A stretch of 13,833 nucleotides of DNA, taken from Bacteroidales bacterium (GTDB taxonomy: Bacteria > Bacteroidota > Bacteroidia > Bacteroidales > NBLH01). Location of the stretch: assembly GCA_021647685.1 (NCBI GenBank), contig JAKIUH010000065.1:1-13833 (forward strand). The letters are read 5' to 3'. Below are positions 7,170 to 13,833 of this stretch, in pieces. The notes below the pieces were generated by a model. That model made no database searches. It saw only the letters and a list, made by a program, of their open reading frames with translations, and was not told the DNA's origin. Positions within the stretch are counted from its first letter, which is position 1. Every line of letters starts with the position of its first letter. The translations under genes were made by a program, and so were the position numbers.

Positions 7170-8864
7170 TTAATCCTTATCATTGACAAATACCACCAAT
7201 AATGCAGCAATAATCATTGAAATACCACCAAGTAACAAGGCATAAATTGCCTCACCTGCAAATAATTGTTTCACAAAAAATCCGAGTAAGCTGGCAGCCA
7301 AAATTTGGGGAATAACAATAAAAAAGTTAAATATCCCCATATAAGTTCCCATTTTATCCTGTGGTAAAGCTCCGGTTAAAATAGCATAAGGCATTGCTAA
7401 AATACTCGCCCATGCCAATCCGATTCCAACAAAAGGAATAAGCAATAGATTAGGATTTGTAATAAAGTAAATGGAAATAAAACTGAGACCACCTACGAGT
7501 AAAGAAAATGAATGAGCAATCTTCCTGTTCGTAATTTTTGCCAAAAACATCAGAAAAAAAGCAAGAATTGCAGCAGCACCATTATATACCGAAAAACCTA
7601 CTCCAACCCAATTGGCACCATCATTATATTCTTTCTCTATATGTATTAAACGTTTCACTGTTTCATCAGCAATCAGTTGTTTTTCTTTCAGAAAAAAATT
7701 TGCCACCTTCATGCTTAAAGCCACATGTGCCCCTTCTGTGAGTTTTTCTTTATATATATCCAGTTCCGATTGAATATCTTTAATTTTATCTTCATTAACT
7801 TTTGAAGAAAAATCATTTAATGAATTTTCCAAAGTATTAATAAATTGCATATCTACTTTCATATCGTAAATATGCGAGGTAATACCTGCCGTAGAATATA
7901 TCCACATAGCAAACAAAGCAAACCACGAAAAAAATTGAACAAAAGCAAGTTGTACCATTGTTTTTGGCATCATATTAAAAGCAGTAATTACTTCTAAAAA
8001 TCCGGTTTCCTTTTTCTTATTGTAAAAATATCCTGCAAGAAATTCAATCAAGCCAAAAATAATTAAGCCAAAAGAAAATATGTACAACTCTTTTTCATAG
8101 TTCAGAAAATAAAACAAAAAACTGAAAACCAATCCTATCAAAAAACTGATTCCTCCAATTTTATTATACAGTTTATTATTTTCAATTATAGCAGAACCTT
8201 TACTTTGTTCTTTTGCCTCTTCAAAAGCCTTCATTTCTTCCGGCGAATATTCTTTGGAGCTGATTACCGTCCATAGCACTGCTGAAAGAAAAACAAAAGC
8301 ACCTACATAAAAAGACCATTTTACTGAATCGGGGATTCCCGCTTCACCGGCTATGTTTTCCATGCCCAACCAATTGGTAAGCATATAAGGTAATGCTGAA
8401 GCAATTACAGCTCCGGTACCAATAAAGAAACTTTGCATGGCAAAACCGGTGGTTCTTTGACGTGCCGGAAGCATATCACCAACAAAAGCCCTGAAAGGTT
8501 CCATAGAAATATTAATCGAAGCATCCATTATCCAAAGCATTCCGGCAGCTACCCACAAAGCAGGTGAATTAGGCATAATTAACAAGGCAAGTGATGCCAG
8601 AATCGCTCCTACTAAAAAATAAGGTCTCCGGCGACCCAATTTGCCCCAAGTTTTATCACTCATGTGCCCGATAATGGGTTGTACAATTAAGCCCGTTACC
8701 GGTGCTGCTATCCATAATATGGGAATATCTTCTATATTGGCGCCAAGTGTTTCGAATATGCGACTAACATTAGCATTTTGTAATGCAAAACCGAACTGAA
8801 TTCCAAAAAAACCGAAACTCATGTTCCAAATTTGCCAAAAACTTAAATTTGGTTTTGTTTTCAT
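7170..8864 (-). CDS. MFS sugar transporter, SLC45/GPH-like (probable maltose importer)
   Basis: The protein has 564 residues. The first half shows six hydrophobic segments (about 11-30, 48-66, 82-98, 102-120, 140-164, 182-200) with the family signature GHMSDKTWGKLGRRRPYF between the second and third. Two further hydrophobic segments (236-256 and 260-281) lie in the middle, then six more (303-325, 417-441, 449-467, 471-497, 507-530, 537-560), giving about 14 helices instead of 12. A charged, mostly helical stretch of about 85 residues (331-415) separates the segments equivalent to TM7 and TM8 and should face the periplasm. By family and context it imports maltose or a related alpha-glucoside, probably with protons, for the downstream phosphorylase. 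It is the first gene of the probable operon MFS-pgmB-GH65. Its 470-base upstream region has two LacI-type palindromes. The substrate is inferred from neighbours, not from the protein itself. Confidence 0.88.
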   Translation of the reverse strand: MKTKPNLSFWQIWNMSFGFFGIQFGFALQNANVSRIFETLGANIEDIPILWIAAPVTGLIVQPIIGHMSDKTWGKLGRRRPYFLVGAILASLALLIMPNSPALWVAAGMLWIMDASINISMEPFRAFVGDMLPARQRTTGFAMQSFFIGTGAVIASALPYMLTNWLGMENIAGEAGIPDSVKWSFYVGAFVFLSAVLWTVISSKEYSPEEMKAFEEAKEQSKGSAIIENNKLYNKIGGISFLIGLVFSFLFYFLNYEKELYIFSFGLIIFGLIEFLAGYFYNKKKETGFLEVITAFNMMPKTMVQLAFVQFFSWFALFAMWIYSTAGITSHIYDMKVDMQFINTLENSLNDFSSKVNEDKIKDIQSELDIYKEKLTEGAHVALSMKVANFFLKEKQLIADETVKRLIHIEKEYNDGANWVGVGFSVYNGAAAILAFFLMFLAKITNRKIAHSFSLLVGGLSFISIYFITNPNLLLIPFVGIGLAWASILAMPYAILTGALPQDKMGTYMGIFNFFIVIPQILAASLLGFFVKQLFAGEAIYALLLGGISMIIAALLVVFVNDKD

Positions 8865-9027
8865 TAATAAAGATTAAACTGATTTATAAATAAGCGGCTG
8901 TTCAAATATGTTTTACACGGTACATACATTAGCTTAATAACAAACTAAATTGTGTGCGTCAAGCAAATTTGCAGTAAAACCGGAAACAATAACATATTAG
9001 AACACAAAAATTATTCTAAAGATATCG

Positions 9028-9065
9028 CGGAAAACTATACCTTCTAAAATAAAAACCTGAGAGAT
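9028..9065. repeat. Leader-type repeat, copy 1
   Basis: CGGAAAA (9028-9034) and AAAACCTGAGAGAT (9052-9065) both recur in the susC leader (10708-10733), in the same order on the plus strand. Here the two blocks are 17 bases apart, against 5 in the other copy. The flank just before, CAAAAATTATT, also resembles the other copy. The function is unknown; it may be a duplicated leader fragment or a second regulator's site. Confidence 0.55.
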
Positions 9066-9164
9066 GACCAAATAACAACTTTTTTTTGATAATTCCAAAT
9101 TCTATAAGTGAAATGAATAAAACGAAAAGCTAAATCACTATAAATTCGGATAACGAATAGTATA

Positions 9165-9180
9165 TTTCAAACGTTTGCAA
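9165..9180. promoter_or_regulatory. LacI-family operator in the transporter upstream region
   Basis: TTTCAAACGTTTGCAA contains the perfect 10-bp palindrome CAAACGTTTG centred on CG, with outer TT/AA pairing and one mismatch between (T at 9167 against C at 9178). It lies about 300 bases upstream of the MFS start and 76 bp centre to centre from the second operator, a spacing near seven helical turns that would suit looping. Confidence 0.7.
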
Positions 9181-9240
9181 TAAACAATAATTTTTTTTTC
9201 AAAAAGTTAAAAAAAATTTTAGCAGCAAAGCCAAAATTTT

Positions 9241-9256
9241 ATGCAAACGTTTACAG
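9241..9256. promoter_or_regulatory. Second LacI-family operator in the transporter upstream region
   Basis: ATGCAAACGTTTACAG has the AAACGTTT core with TG/CA outer pairing and one mismatch (C at 9244 against A at 9253). The left half, TGCAAACG, is identical to the complement of the half-site at 10601-10608 by susC. It is the closer of the two to the lacI stop codon. Confidence 0.65.
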
Positions 9257-9336
9257 CTAAGGATAAAAATGTAAAGTATAGTTGTAATTTAGTGGAAATT
9301 TTGAAGTTTTCCCATTAGAATTTCTGAAAATTCCTT

Positions 9337-10359
9337 TCAACTAATTTTTTTTGTTGAATCCCGAACAATTAAATCAGTTTTGATGACTCTGGTTTCCGGT
9401 TCATGTTCTTCTTCGTCTTTTTCTAAGCGGTTAAGCAAAATTCTTACGGCAATTTGTCCCATCTCATAGCCATGTTGTTCAATGGTTGTTAAAGGAGGGT
9501 CAGACATGGTCGATATTCTACCGTTTGTAAAACCAACAATCGAGATATCTTCAGGCACACGTAAGCCCATATGCTTGGCAGCTTGTAGTGCACCAATCGC
9601 CGTAATATCATTTACTGCAAAAATTCCATCCGGCATATTGCCTGATTTTACTAATTTTTCAGTCAGATACCATGCTTCGTCATAATCATCACACTTAAAA
9701 ATCAAGGAATCATCAATTGGAATATTATTTTTAAAAAGAGCATGTAAATAACCATTATGCCTATTTTTGCCGATCAATAGATGCATGGATGTTCCGTAAT
9801 GTGCTATTCTTTTACAACCGGTTTTAATCAAATAATCAACTGCTTTATAGGCACCGTCAAAATCATCTACAACCACTTTATCCATTTTCATTTCTTTGCT
9901 GACACGATCAAAAAATACAACAGGAATACCATTATCTTCCAACATTTGAAAATGAGCAAAATCCTTTGTTTTTTTTGAAACAGAAACCAGTACACCTGCC
10001 ACACGGCTCGAAAGCATCACTTGGGTTTCATTTACTTCCCGTTCAAAGCTTTCATTTGACTGGGCAATCATTACACTATATCCGTTAGCATATGCCAAAT
10101 CATCAATTCCACTGATTACCGAAGAAAAAAAATGATGAATCAATTCAGGGATAATAACTCCTATGATTTTACTCTTGCTCTGCCTAAGACTTAAGGCAAG
10201 AACATTTGGCTTATAGTTTAATTTTGCAGCCAATTCATTCACTGCCTTTTTTGTTTCCACACTAATATCAGGATGGTCTTTAAGCGCACGTGAAACTGTT
10301 GAAGCTGAAATACCTAACTCAGCAGCAATATCTTTAATGGTAACTTGTCTTCCCTTCAT
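9337..10359 (-). CDS. LacI/GalR-family transcriptional regulator of the alpha-glucan locus
   Basis: The protein has 340 residues, normal for the family. The N-terminal helix-turn-helix is VTIKDIAAELGISASTVSRA (6-25), followed by the hinge YKPNVLALSLRQ (49-60), whose Leu58 aligns with the LacI leucine that inserts at the central CG step of the operator. The periplasmic-binding-protein-like effector domain begins at about 64 (KIIGVIIPEL) and runs to the end, with the usual IFAVNDITAIGA and PEDISIVGFTNG blocks. It lies between the transporter operon and divergent susC, and CG-centred palindromes occur upstream of both and of the GH13 gene, so it most likely controls the locus in response to maltose or a product. 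Effector, and repressor versus activator role, cannot be read from the sequence. The start at 10359 gives the standard short lead into the DNA-binding domain. Bacteroides Sus systems use SusR instead, so this is the LacI-regulated version. Confidence 0.93.
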   Translation of the reverse strand: MKGRQVTIKDIAAELGISASTVSRALKDHPDISVETKKAVNELAAKLNYKPNVLALSLRQSKSKIIGVIIPELIHHFFSSVISGIDDLAYANGYSVMIAQSNESFEREVNETQVMLSSRVAGVLVSVSKKTKDFAHFQMLEDNGIPVVFFDRVSKEMKMDKVVVDDFDGAYKAVDYLIKTGCKRIAHYGTSMHLLIGKNRHNGYLHALFKNNIPIDDSLIFKCDDYDEAWYLTEKLVKSGNMPDGIFAVNDITAIGALQAAKHMGLRVPEDISIVGFTNGRISTMSDPPLTTIEQHGYEMGQIAVRILLNRLEKDEEEHEPETRVIKTDLIVRDSTKKIS

Positions 10360-10581
10360 CTTTTTCTTTTTAGCACTTTGACTAAATTAGAAAAAAAATC
10401 AGGTATATACAAACATGTTCTGTTTAATAAAATAAAAAATAAAAAATGAAGCGTAGTATTTAACAAAACAATCAAATTATGAGCAAGCTTAACCATTGAT
10501 AATAAGAAAATTAAGTTAGCATTTACAAACATCTGGATAAAAACAGCCAATAAATCTTTTATAATAAAAAAACAGTGAATT

Positions 10582-10610
10582 TCGCAAACGTTTGCGATGA
10601 CGTTTGCAAT
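10582..10610. promoter_or_regulatory. Strong LacI-family operator plus adjoining half-site upstream of susC
   Basis: TCGCAAACGTTTGCGA (10582-10597) is a perfect 16-bp palindrome centred on CG, the best operator in the window. Immediately after it, ACGTTTGCA (10600-10608) repeats the right half-site with its CG centre 12 bp further on; its left arm does not match. The pair lies about 40-80 bases upstream of the candidate susC promoter, a position that would suit activation, or repression by looping, rather than direct blocking of the -7 element. Confidence 0.8.
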
Positions 10611-10638
10611 GAATTTTTGAACGAAAATTAGTTAAAAA

Positions 10639-10671
10639 TTGTTAAAAGCCCATTTTTACTTCTTAAGTTTG
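10639..10671 (+). promoter_or_regulatory. Candidate susC promoter
   Basis: TAAGTTTG at 10664-10671 fits TAnnTTTG exactly. TTG at 10639-10641 is 22 bases before it, within the 17-23 base range known for Bacteroidota promoters. Transcription would start near 10678 and leave a leader of roughly 100 bases. An alternative is TAAGTTTC at 10701-10708 with TTTG at 10680-10683. Confidence 0.5.
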
Positions 10672-10707
10672 AAATAAATTTTGTAAGCGGACAAAAAATA
10701 TAAGTTT

Positions 10708-10733
10708 CGGAAAATTAATAAAACCTGAGAGAT
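10708..10733. repeat. Leader-type repeat, copy 2, in the susC 5' region
   Basis: CGGAAAA (10708-10714) and AAAACCTGAGAGAT (10720-10733) match the blocks at 9028-9034 and 9052-9065. In this copy the motif ends 43 bases before the susC ATG and would be within the susC mRNA leader if transcription starts near 10678. The CTGAGA string also occurs in TPP riboswitches, but nothing else of that fold is present. Confidence 0.55.
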
Positions 10734-10776
10734 TTTATTAAAATAAGTAAATTTTTTAACCTAAATTTAAAGTAAA

Positions 10777-13700
10777 ATGAAAGATTATTTTAGTATGCTT
10801 AAAAAACTGATGCTGTTTTTTGCATTCATGGCACTTACAAATAATGTATTTGCTCAGCAAGAAATTACAGGTCAGGTTCTTGATGCCGACGGAGACATTC
10901 CAATTCCGGGTGTAACAGTATCTGTTAAGGGAACAACTAATGCAACCATAACAGACCTTAACGGAAATTTCAAAATTACGGCTTCACCGGAAGATTTTAT
11001 TGTATTTTCGTACATTGGATATGATAAACAAGAAATTGCTGTTGGTAATAAAACAGTAATTAATATTAAAATGAAAGAATCCGATATAGGATTAGAAGAG
11101 GTTGTGGTAATAGGTTACGGTACGATTAAAAAAGATGATGCCACAGGTTCTGTTACAGCAGTAAGTGCAAAAGATTTTAACCAAGGAAACATTACAAGCC
11201 CGGAGGAATTATTAATGGGTAAAGCTTCCGGTGTAGTTATTACGGCACCAACCGGACAACCGGGTGCCGGAGCAACCATTCGTATCCGTGGCGGTTCTTC
11301 ATTGCGAGCCAGCAATGATCCCTTAATCGTAATTGATGGTATTCCTGTTGATAATTCAGGTATTGGCGGTGTTGCCAGTCCTTTATCATCAATTAACCCT
11401 AATGACATAGAAACTTTTACGGTTTTAAAAGATGCTTCGGCAACAGCCATATATGGTTCTCGTGCATCAAACGGGGTAATTATAATTACCACCAAGAAAG
11501 GAAAAAAAGGAAAATTGACGGCTGCATATAATGGTAATTTCTCACTGAGTGTACCTGTTAAATACATGGATGTATATAGCGGTGATGAATTTAGAAGCCT
11601 GATTTATGACCGTGTAAGCAATTACGGATTAAACCCTACTGCACTAAATGTTCTGGGTAATGCAAATACCGACTGGCAAAAAGAAATTTATCAAAATGCA
11701 TTCAGCCAAGATCATAACGCAAGTGTTAGCGGCGCAATAAATGATATTGTTCCTTACCGTATTTCATTAGGATATACCGGACAAAACGGTATCTTAAAAA
11801 ATAGCAACATGCAAAGAAGTACTTTTGACATTTCTGTAAACCCTAAGCTTTTAGACGATGCTTTAGAAATGGATATCAATGCAAAAGGTACTTATTTCCA
11901 AAACGATTTCTCAAATACAGATGCTATTGGAGCAGCTCTTTCTTTTGATCCTACTCAGCCAATTAAAAACGGAAATACGCGCTATGGCGGATACACTGCT
12001 TGGACTGAGTTAAGCTCTGGCGACCCATTAAATGGTCCTCCTAATAATATTGCTACACACAATCCGGTTGCTCAGCTAGAATACAGAGACAACACTTCAA
12101 CCGCACAACGTTATTTGGTAAATGGTAAGTTTTCTTATAAAATGCCTTTTATGCCGGAATTAAAAGCTACATTAAATGTAGGCTATGACTATTACAATAC
12201 CAATGGTGATGATATTACCGATACATTAGCTTCATGGAGTTACCGTGAACCGGAACGCCAAATTGTCAGATATACAAATACAAGAGAAACAAGTTTGCTT
12301 AACTTTTATCTTACTTATGCAAAAGATTTTGGCAAAAACCACTTGGATGTAATGGGTGGATATGAATACCAACATTATTACTACGAAGGTGAAACAGCCA
12401 ACCGCCCATGGGCAATGACTAATGGTGAATACTTAAATTCAGATACAGTGGTGTACAAAAATGAAAATTTCTTAGTATCATTTTTGGGTAGAGCAAATTA
12501 TTCTTATGATAATAAATATTTCTTAACGGCAACGGTACGTTATGACGGTTCATCACGTTTTGCAAAAGAAAATCGCTGGGGACTTTTCCCATCATTTGCA
12601 GCAGCATGGAAAATTAATGAAGAAGCTTTTATGGCAAACACAGATTTCATAAGCAACTTAAAATTAAGAGCAGGTTGGGGAGTTACAGGACAGCAAGATA
12701 TATTTGATAACCCATATCCTTATATTCCAACTTATACAATCAGCCAGCAAGGAGCATATTATCAATTTGGTAATCAATTTTACCCAACTTTACGCCCTGA
12801 TGCTTATGATGCAAATATCAAATGGGAAGAGACTACAACTATGAACTTTGGTTTAGATTTTGGTATCTTAAACGATAGAATTTCCGGTTCGTTTAATTAT
12901 TACAGCCGTGAAACAACTGATTTAATCAATGAAATACCAATCGCTGCTGGAACAAACTTTTCAAACTTTTTGCTTACAAATGTAGGTTCATTGACCAACA
13001 AAGGTTATGAGGTAGAAATTAATGCCAGAGCAATCTCAAATGAAAATATGAGTTTGGAAATTTCAGTAAATTATTCACGTAATGAAAATGAAATTACTAA
13101 ATTAACTTTAGTTGATGACCCTGCATATACAGGTTATGAAACAGGGGGTATTTCAGGGGGTGTAGGAAATAATGTTCAAATAAATGCTGTGGGATACCCT
13201 GCAAACACATTTTTCCTTTTCCGCCAAGTATATGATGCTAACGGAATGCCGATTGAAGGACTTTATGTTGATAAAACAGGTGAAGGCGGGAATGTTGCAG
13301 GAAATAATGCCAATAAATATTATGTACATAACCCTGCACCGGATCATTTAATAGGATTATCTTCAAGATTAACCTACAAACAATTTGATTTTTCATTCTC
13401 AGGAAGGATTAGTTTGGGCAACTATGTTTATAATAACAATGCTTCAAACATGGCACTTTATCAAAATGTGTATAATCAATCCGGTTACACTTCCAACATA
13501 TTAAAAGATGTTGAGAAAACGAATTTTATGACCGCTCAATATTGGTCTGATTTTTATTTGGAAAATGCTTCATTTTTCCGTATGGATAATATTAGTGCAG
13601 GTTATAGTTTTAACAAATTGTTTACCGATAAAATTACCGGAAGATTAGGATTTACTGTTCAAAACGCCTTTGTAATTACCAATTATTCAGGTATTGACCC

Positions 13701-13779
13701 TGAGGTTAACGGTGGTATTGATAATAATATTTTCCCAAGACCACGTACATTTATGTTAAGTCTAAATCTTAATTTCTAA
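10777..13779 (+). CDS. SusC/RagA-family TonB-dependent outer-membrane transporter
   Basis: The protein has 1000 residues, a full SusC length. A signal peptide (hydrophobic 11-20, likely cleavage after VFA at residue 26) is followed by a carboxypeptidase-regulatory-like domain (about 28-105), a TonB-box-like EEVVVIGYGT (107-116), the plug with IRIRGGSS and the family signature VLKDASATAIYGSRASNGVI (216-235), then a beta-barrel that ends in LNLNF with a terminal aromatic residue. With its SusD partner it would import malto-oligosaccharides in an energy-dependent way; the alpha-glucan specificity comes from the neighbouring GH13, GH65 and pgmB genes, not from the sequence of the barrel. A second in-frame ATG at 10795 (codon 7) gives MLKKLMLFF, an equally good signal peptide, so the true start is uncertain by six codons. 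It is divergent from lacI and has the strongest operator of the window upstream. A SusD-like gene begins 24 bases after its stop. Confidence 0.95.
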   Translation: MKDYFSMLKKLMLFFAFMALTNNVFAQQEITGQVLDADGDIPIPGVTVSVKGTTNATITDLNGNFKITASPEDFIVFSYIGYDKQEIAVGNKTVINIKMKESDIGLEEVVVIGYGTIKKDDATGSVTAVSAKDFNQGNITSPEELLMGKASGVVITAPTGQPGAGATIRIRGGSSLRASNDPLIVIDGIPVDNSGIGGVASPLSSINPNDIETFTVLKDASATAIYGSRASNGVIIITTKKGKKGKLTAAYNGNFSLSVPVKYMDVYSGDEFRSLIYDRVSNYGLNPTALNVLGNANTDWQKEIYQNAFSQDHNASVSGAINDIVPYRISLGYTGQNGILKNSNMQRSTFDISVNPKLLDDALEMDINAKGTYFQNDFSNTDAIGAALSFDPTQPIKNGNTRYGGYTAWTELSSGDPLNGPPNNIATHNPVAQLEYRDNTSTAQRYLVNGKFSYKMPFMPELKATLNVGYDYYNTNGDDITDTLASWSYREPERQIVRYTNTRETSLLNFYLTYAKDFGKNHLDVMGGYEYQHYYYEGETANRPWAMTNGEYLNSDTVVYKNENFLVSFLGRANYSYDNKYFLTATVRYDGSSRFAKENRWGLFPSFAAAWKINEEAFMANTDFISNLKLRAGWGVTGQQDIFDNPYPYIPTYTISQQGAYYQFGNQFYPTLRPDAYDANIKWEETTTMNFGLDFGILNDRISGSFNYYSRETTDLINEIPIAAGTNFSNFLLTNVGSLTNKGYEVEINARAISNENMSLEISVNYSRNENEITKLTLVDDPAYTGYETGGISGGVGNNVQINAVGYPANTFFLFRQVYDANGMPIEGLYVDKTGEGGNVAGNNANKYYVHNPAPDHLIGLSSRLTYKQFDFSFSGRISLGNYVYNNNASNMALYQNVYNQSGYTSNILKDVEKTNFMTAQYWSDFYLENASFFRMDNISAGYSFNKLFTDKITGRLGFTVQNAFVITNYSGIDPEVNGGIDNNIFPRPRTFMLSLNLNF

Positions 13780-13803
13780 ATCAACTCTTAAAAATATTTT
13801 AAA

Positions 13804-13833
13804 ATGAAAAAATATAATATAATTTTTTTAATG
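13804..13833 (+). CDS. Start of a probable SusD-like lipoprotein gene (partial)
   Basis: Only ten codons are present: MKKYNIIFLM, a positively charged start followed by hydrophobic residues, as in a lipoprotein signal. The ATG is preceded by an A-rich stretch and follows the susC stop by 24 bases. Identification as SusD, the glycan-binding lid of the transporter, rests on the near-invariant susC-susD order, since no SusD motif is within the window. Confidence 0.7.
   Translation, partial: MKKYNIIFLM

Larger units (their letters stand above)
8865..9336. other. Regulatory spacer upstream of the transporter operon
   Basis: This 472-base stretch between the lacI stop and the MFS start is AT-rich and has no credible open frame. 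It contains two LacI-type operators (9165-9180, 9241-9256), one copy of the CGGAAAA...CCTGAGAGAT leader motif (9028-9065), and a GCAAATTTGC palindrome at 8963-8972 that lacks the central CG. I found no full TAnnTTTG promoter for the minus-strand operon; the nearest are CATATTTG (8910-8903) and TTAGTTTG (8948-8941), each with one mismatch and neither with a correctly spaced -33 element. No strong terminator follows lacI, so readthrough from lacI is possible. Confidence 0.6.
10360..10776. other. Divergent regulatory region between lacI and susC
   Basis: This 417-base AT-rich region holds, in plus-strand order, unassigned sequence upstream of lacI (10360-10580), the strong operator (10582-10597) with an adjoining half-site, the best promoter match of the window (10639-10671) and the susC leader with the CCTGAGAGAT motif. 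For lacI itself only CATGTTTG (minus strand, 10417-10410), with one mismatch to the -7 consensus, is visible. Confidence 0.65.

Noticed and set aside
8963..8972. GCAAATTTGC as a LacI operator
   Set aside because: It has arms like the others but lacks the central CG step; kept only as a note in the spacer description.
9318..9333. GAATTT-CTGA-AAATTC as the lacI terminator
   Set aside because: The stem is only six AT-rich pairs and no U-run follows on the minus strand.
10356..10550. Hydrophobic 64-codon open frame on the minus strand overlapping the lacI start (ATGA overlap)
   Set aside because: It lies in very AT-rich regulatory DNA, where translation gives hydrophobic residues by default. 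It has no recognisable motif or domain and no initiation signal; the overlap is likely to be chance.
10720..10733. CCTGAGAGAT as part of a TPP riboswitch
   Set aside because: Only the CTGAGA string matches. The other conserved parts of the thi-box are missing and the neighbours are not thiamine genes.
11115..11567. 150-codon minus-strand open frame opposite susC
   Set aside because: It mirrors the conserved plug domain coding sequence of susC and shows no family features.

Overview
The window looks like chromosomal DNA of a low-GC member of the Bacteroidota. The evidence is a SusC/RagA-type outer-membrane transporter followed at once by what looks like a SusD start, lipoproteins in a Sus-like setting, A-rich translation starts without clear Shine-Dalgarno sequences, and a good match to the Bacteroidota -7 promoter element (TAnnTTTG). 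The sequence does not let me name a genus or decide between Flavobacteriia and Bacteroidia.

Layout. Positions 1-358 (minus) hold the N-terminal third or less of the AAA+ ATPase RarA. Positions 359-781 are a non-coding, very AT-rich stretch with an 8-bp tandem repeat and a pair of 24-bp direct repeats. Positions 782-2431 (plus) encode a lipoprotein zinc peptidase of the DPP III (M49) type. A strong hairpin at 2445-2475 separates it from the convergent sugar genes. From there to the right edge the window is a maltose/alpha-glucan utilization locus. On the minus strand, in transcription order, it has a LacI-type regulator (10359-9337), an MFS sugar transporter (8864-7170), beta-phosphoglucomutase pgmB (7126-6470), a GH65 maltose phosphorylase (6350-4023) and a GH13 alpha-amylase-family lipoprotein (3881-2487). 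Divergent from these, on the plus strand, are a complete SusC homologue (10777-13779) and the first 10 codons of a probable SusD (13804 onward).

How the genes fit together (inference from family knowledge): the SusC/SusD pair brings malto-oligosaccharides across the outer membrane. The GH13 lipoprotein trims alpha-glucan outside the cytoplasm. The MFS protein carries maltose or a similar disaccharide across the inner membrane. The GH65 enzyme splits it with phosphate to glucose and beta-glucose-1-phosphate, and PgmB converts the latter to glucose-6-phosphate. Palindromes with a central CG and AAACGTTT-type core, as expected for LacI-family operators, lie upstream of susC (10582-10610), upstream of the transporter operon (9165-9180 and 9241-9256) and upstream of the GH13 gene (3941-3954), so one regulator may control all three units.

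I do not see a clearly undescribed system. The points most worth a second look are the graded operator set, a leader element (CGGAAAA ... AAAACCTGAGAGAT) present in both main regulatory regions, an approximately 85-residue soluble insertion in the MFS transporter, the short HExxH form of the M49 zinc motif, and the repeat cluster at 475-627.
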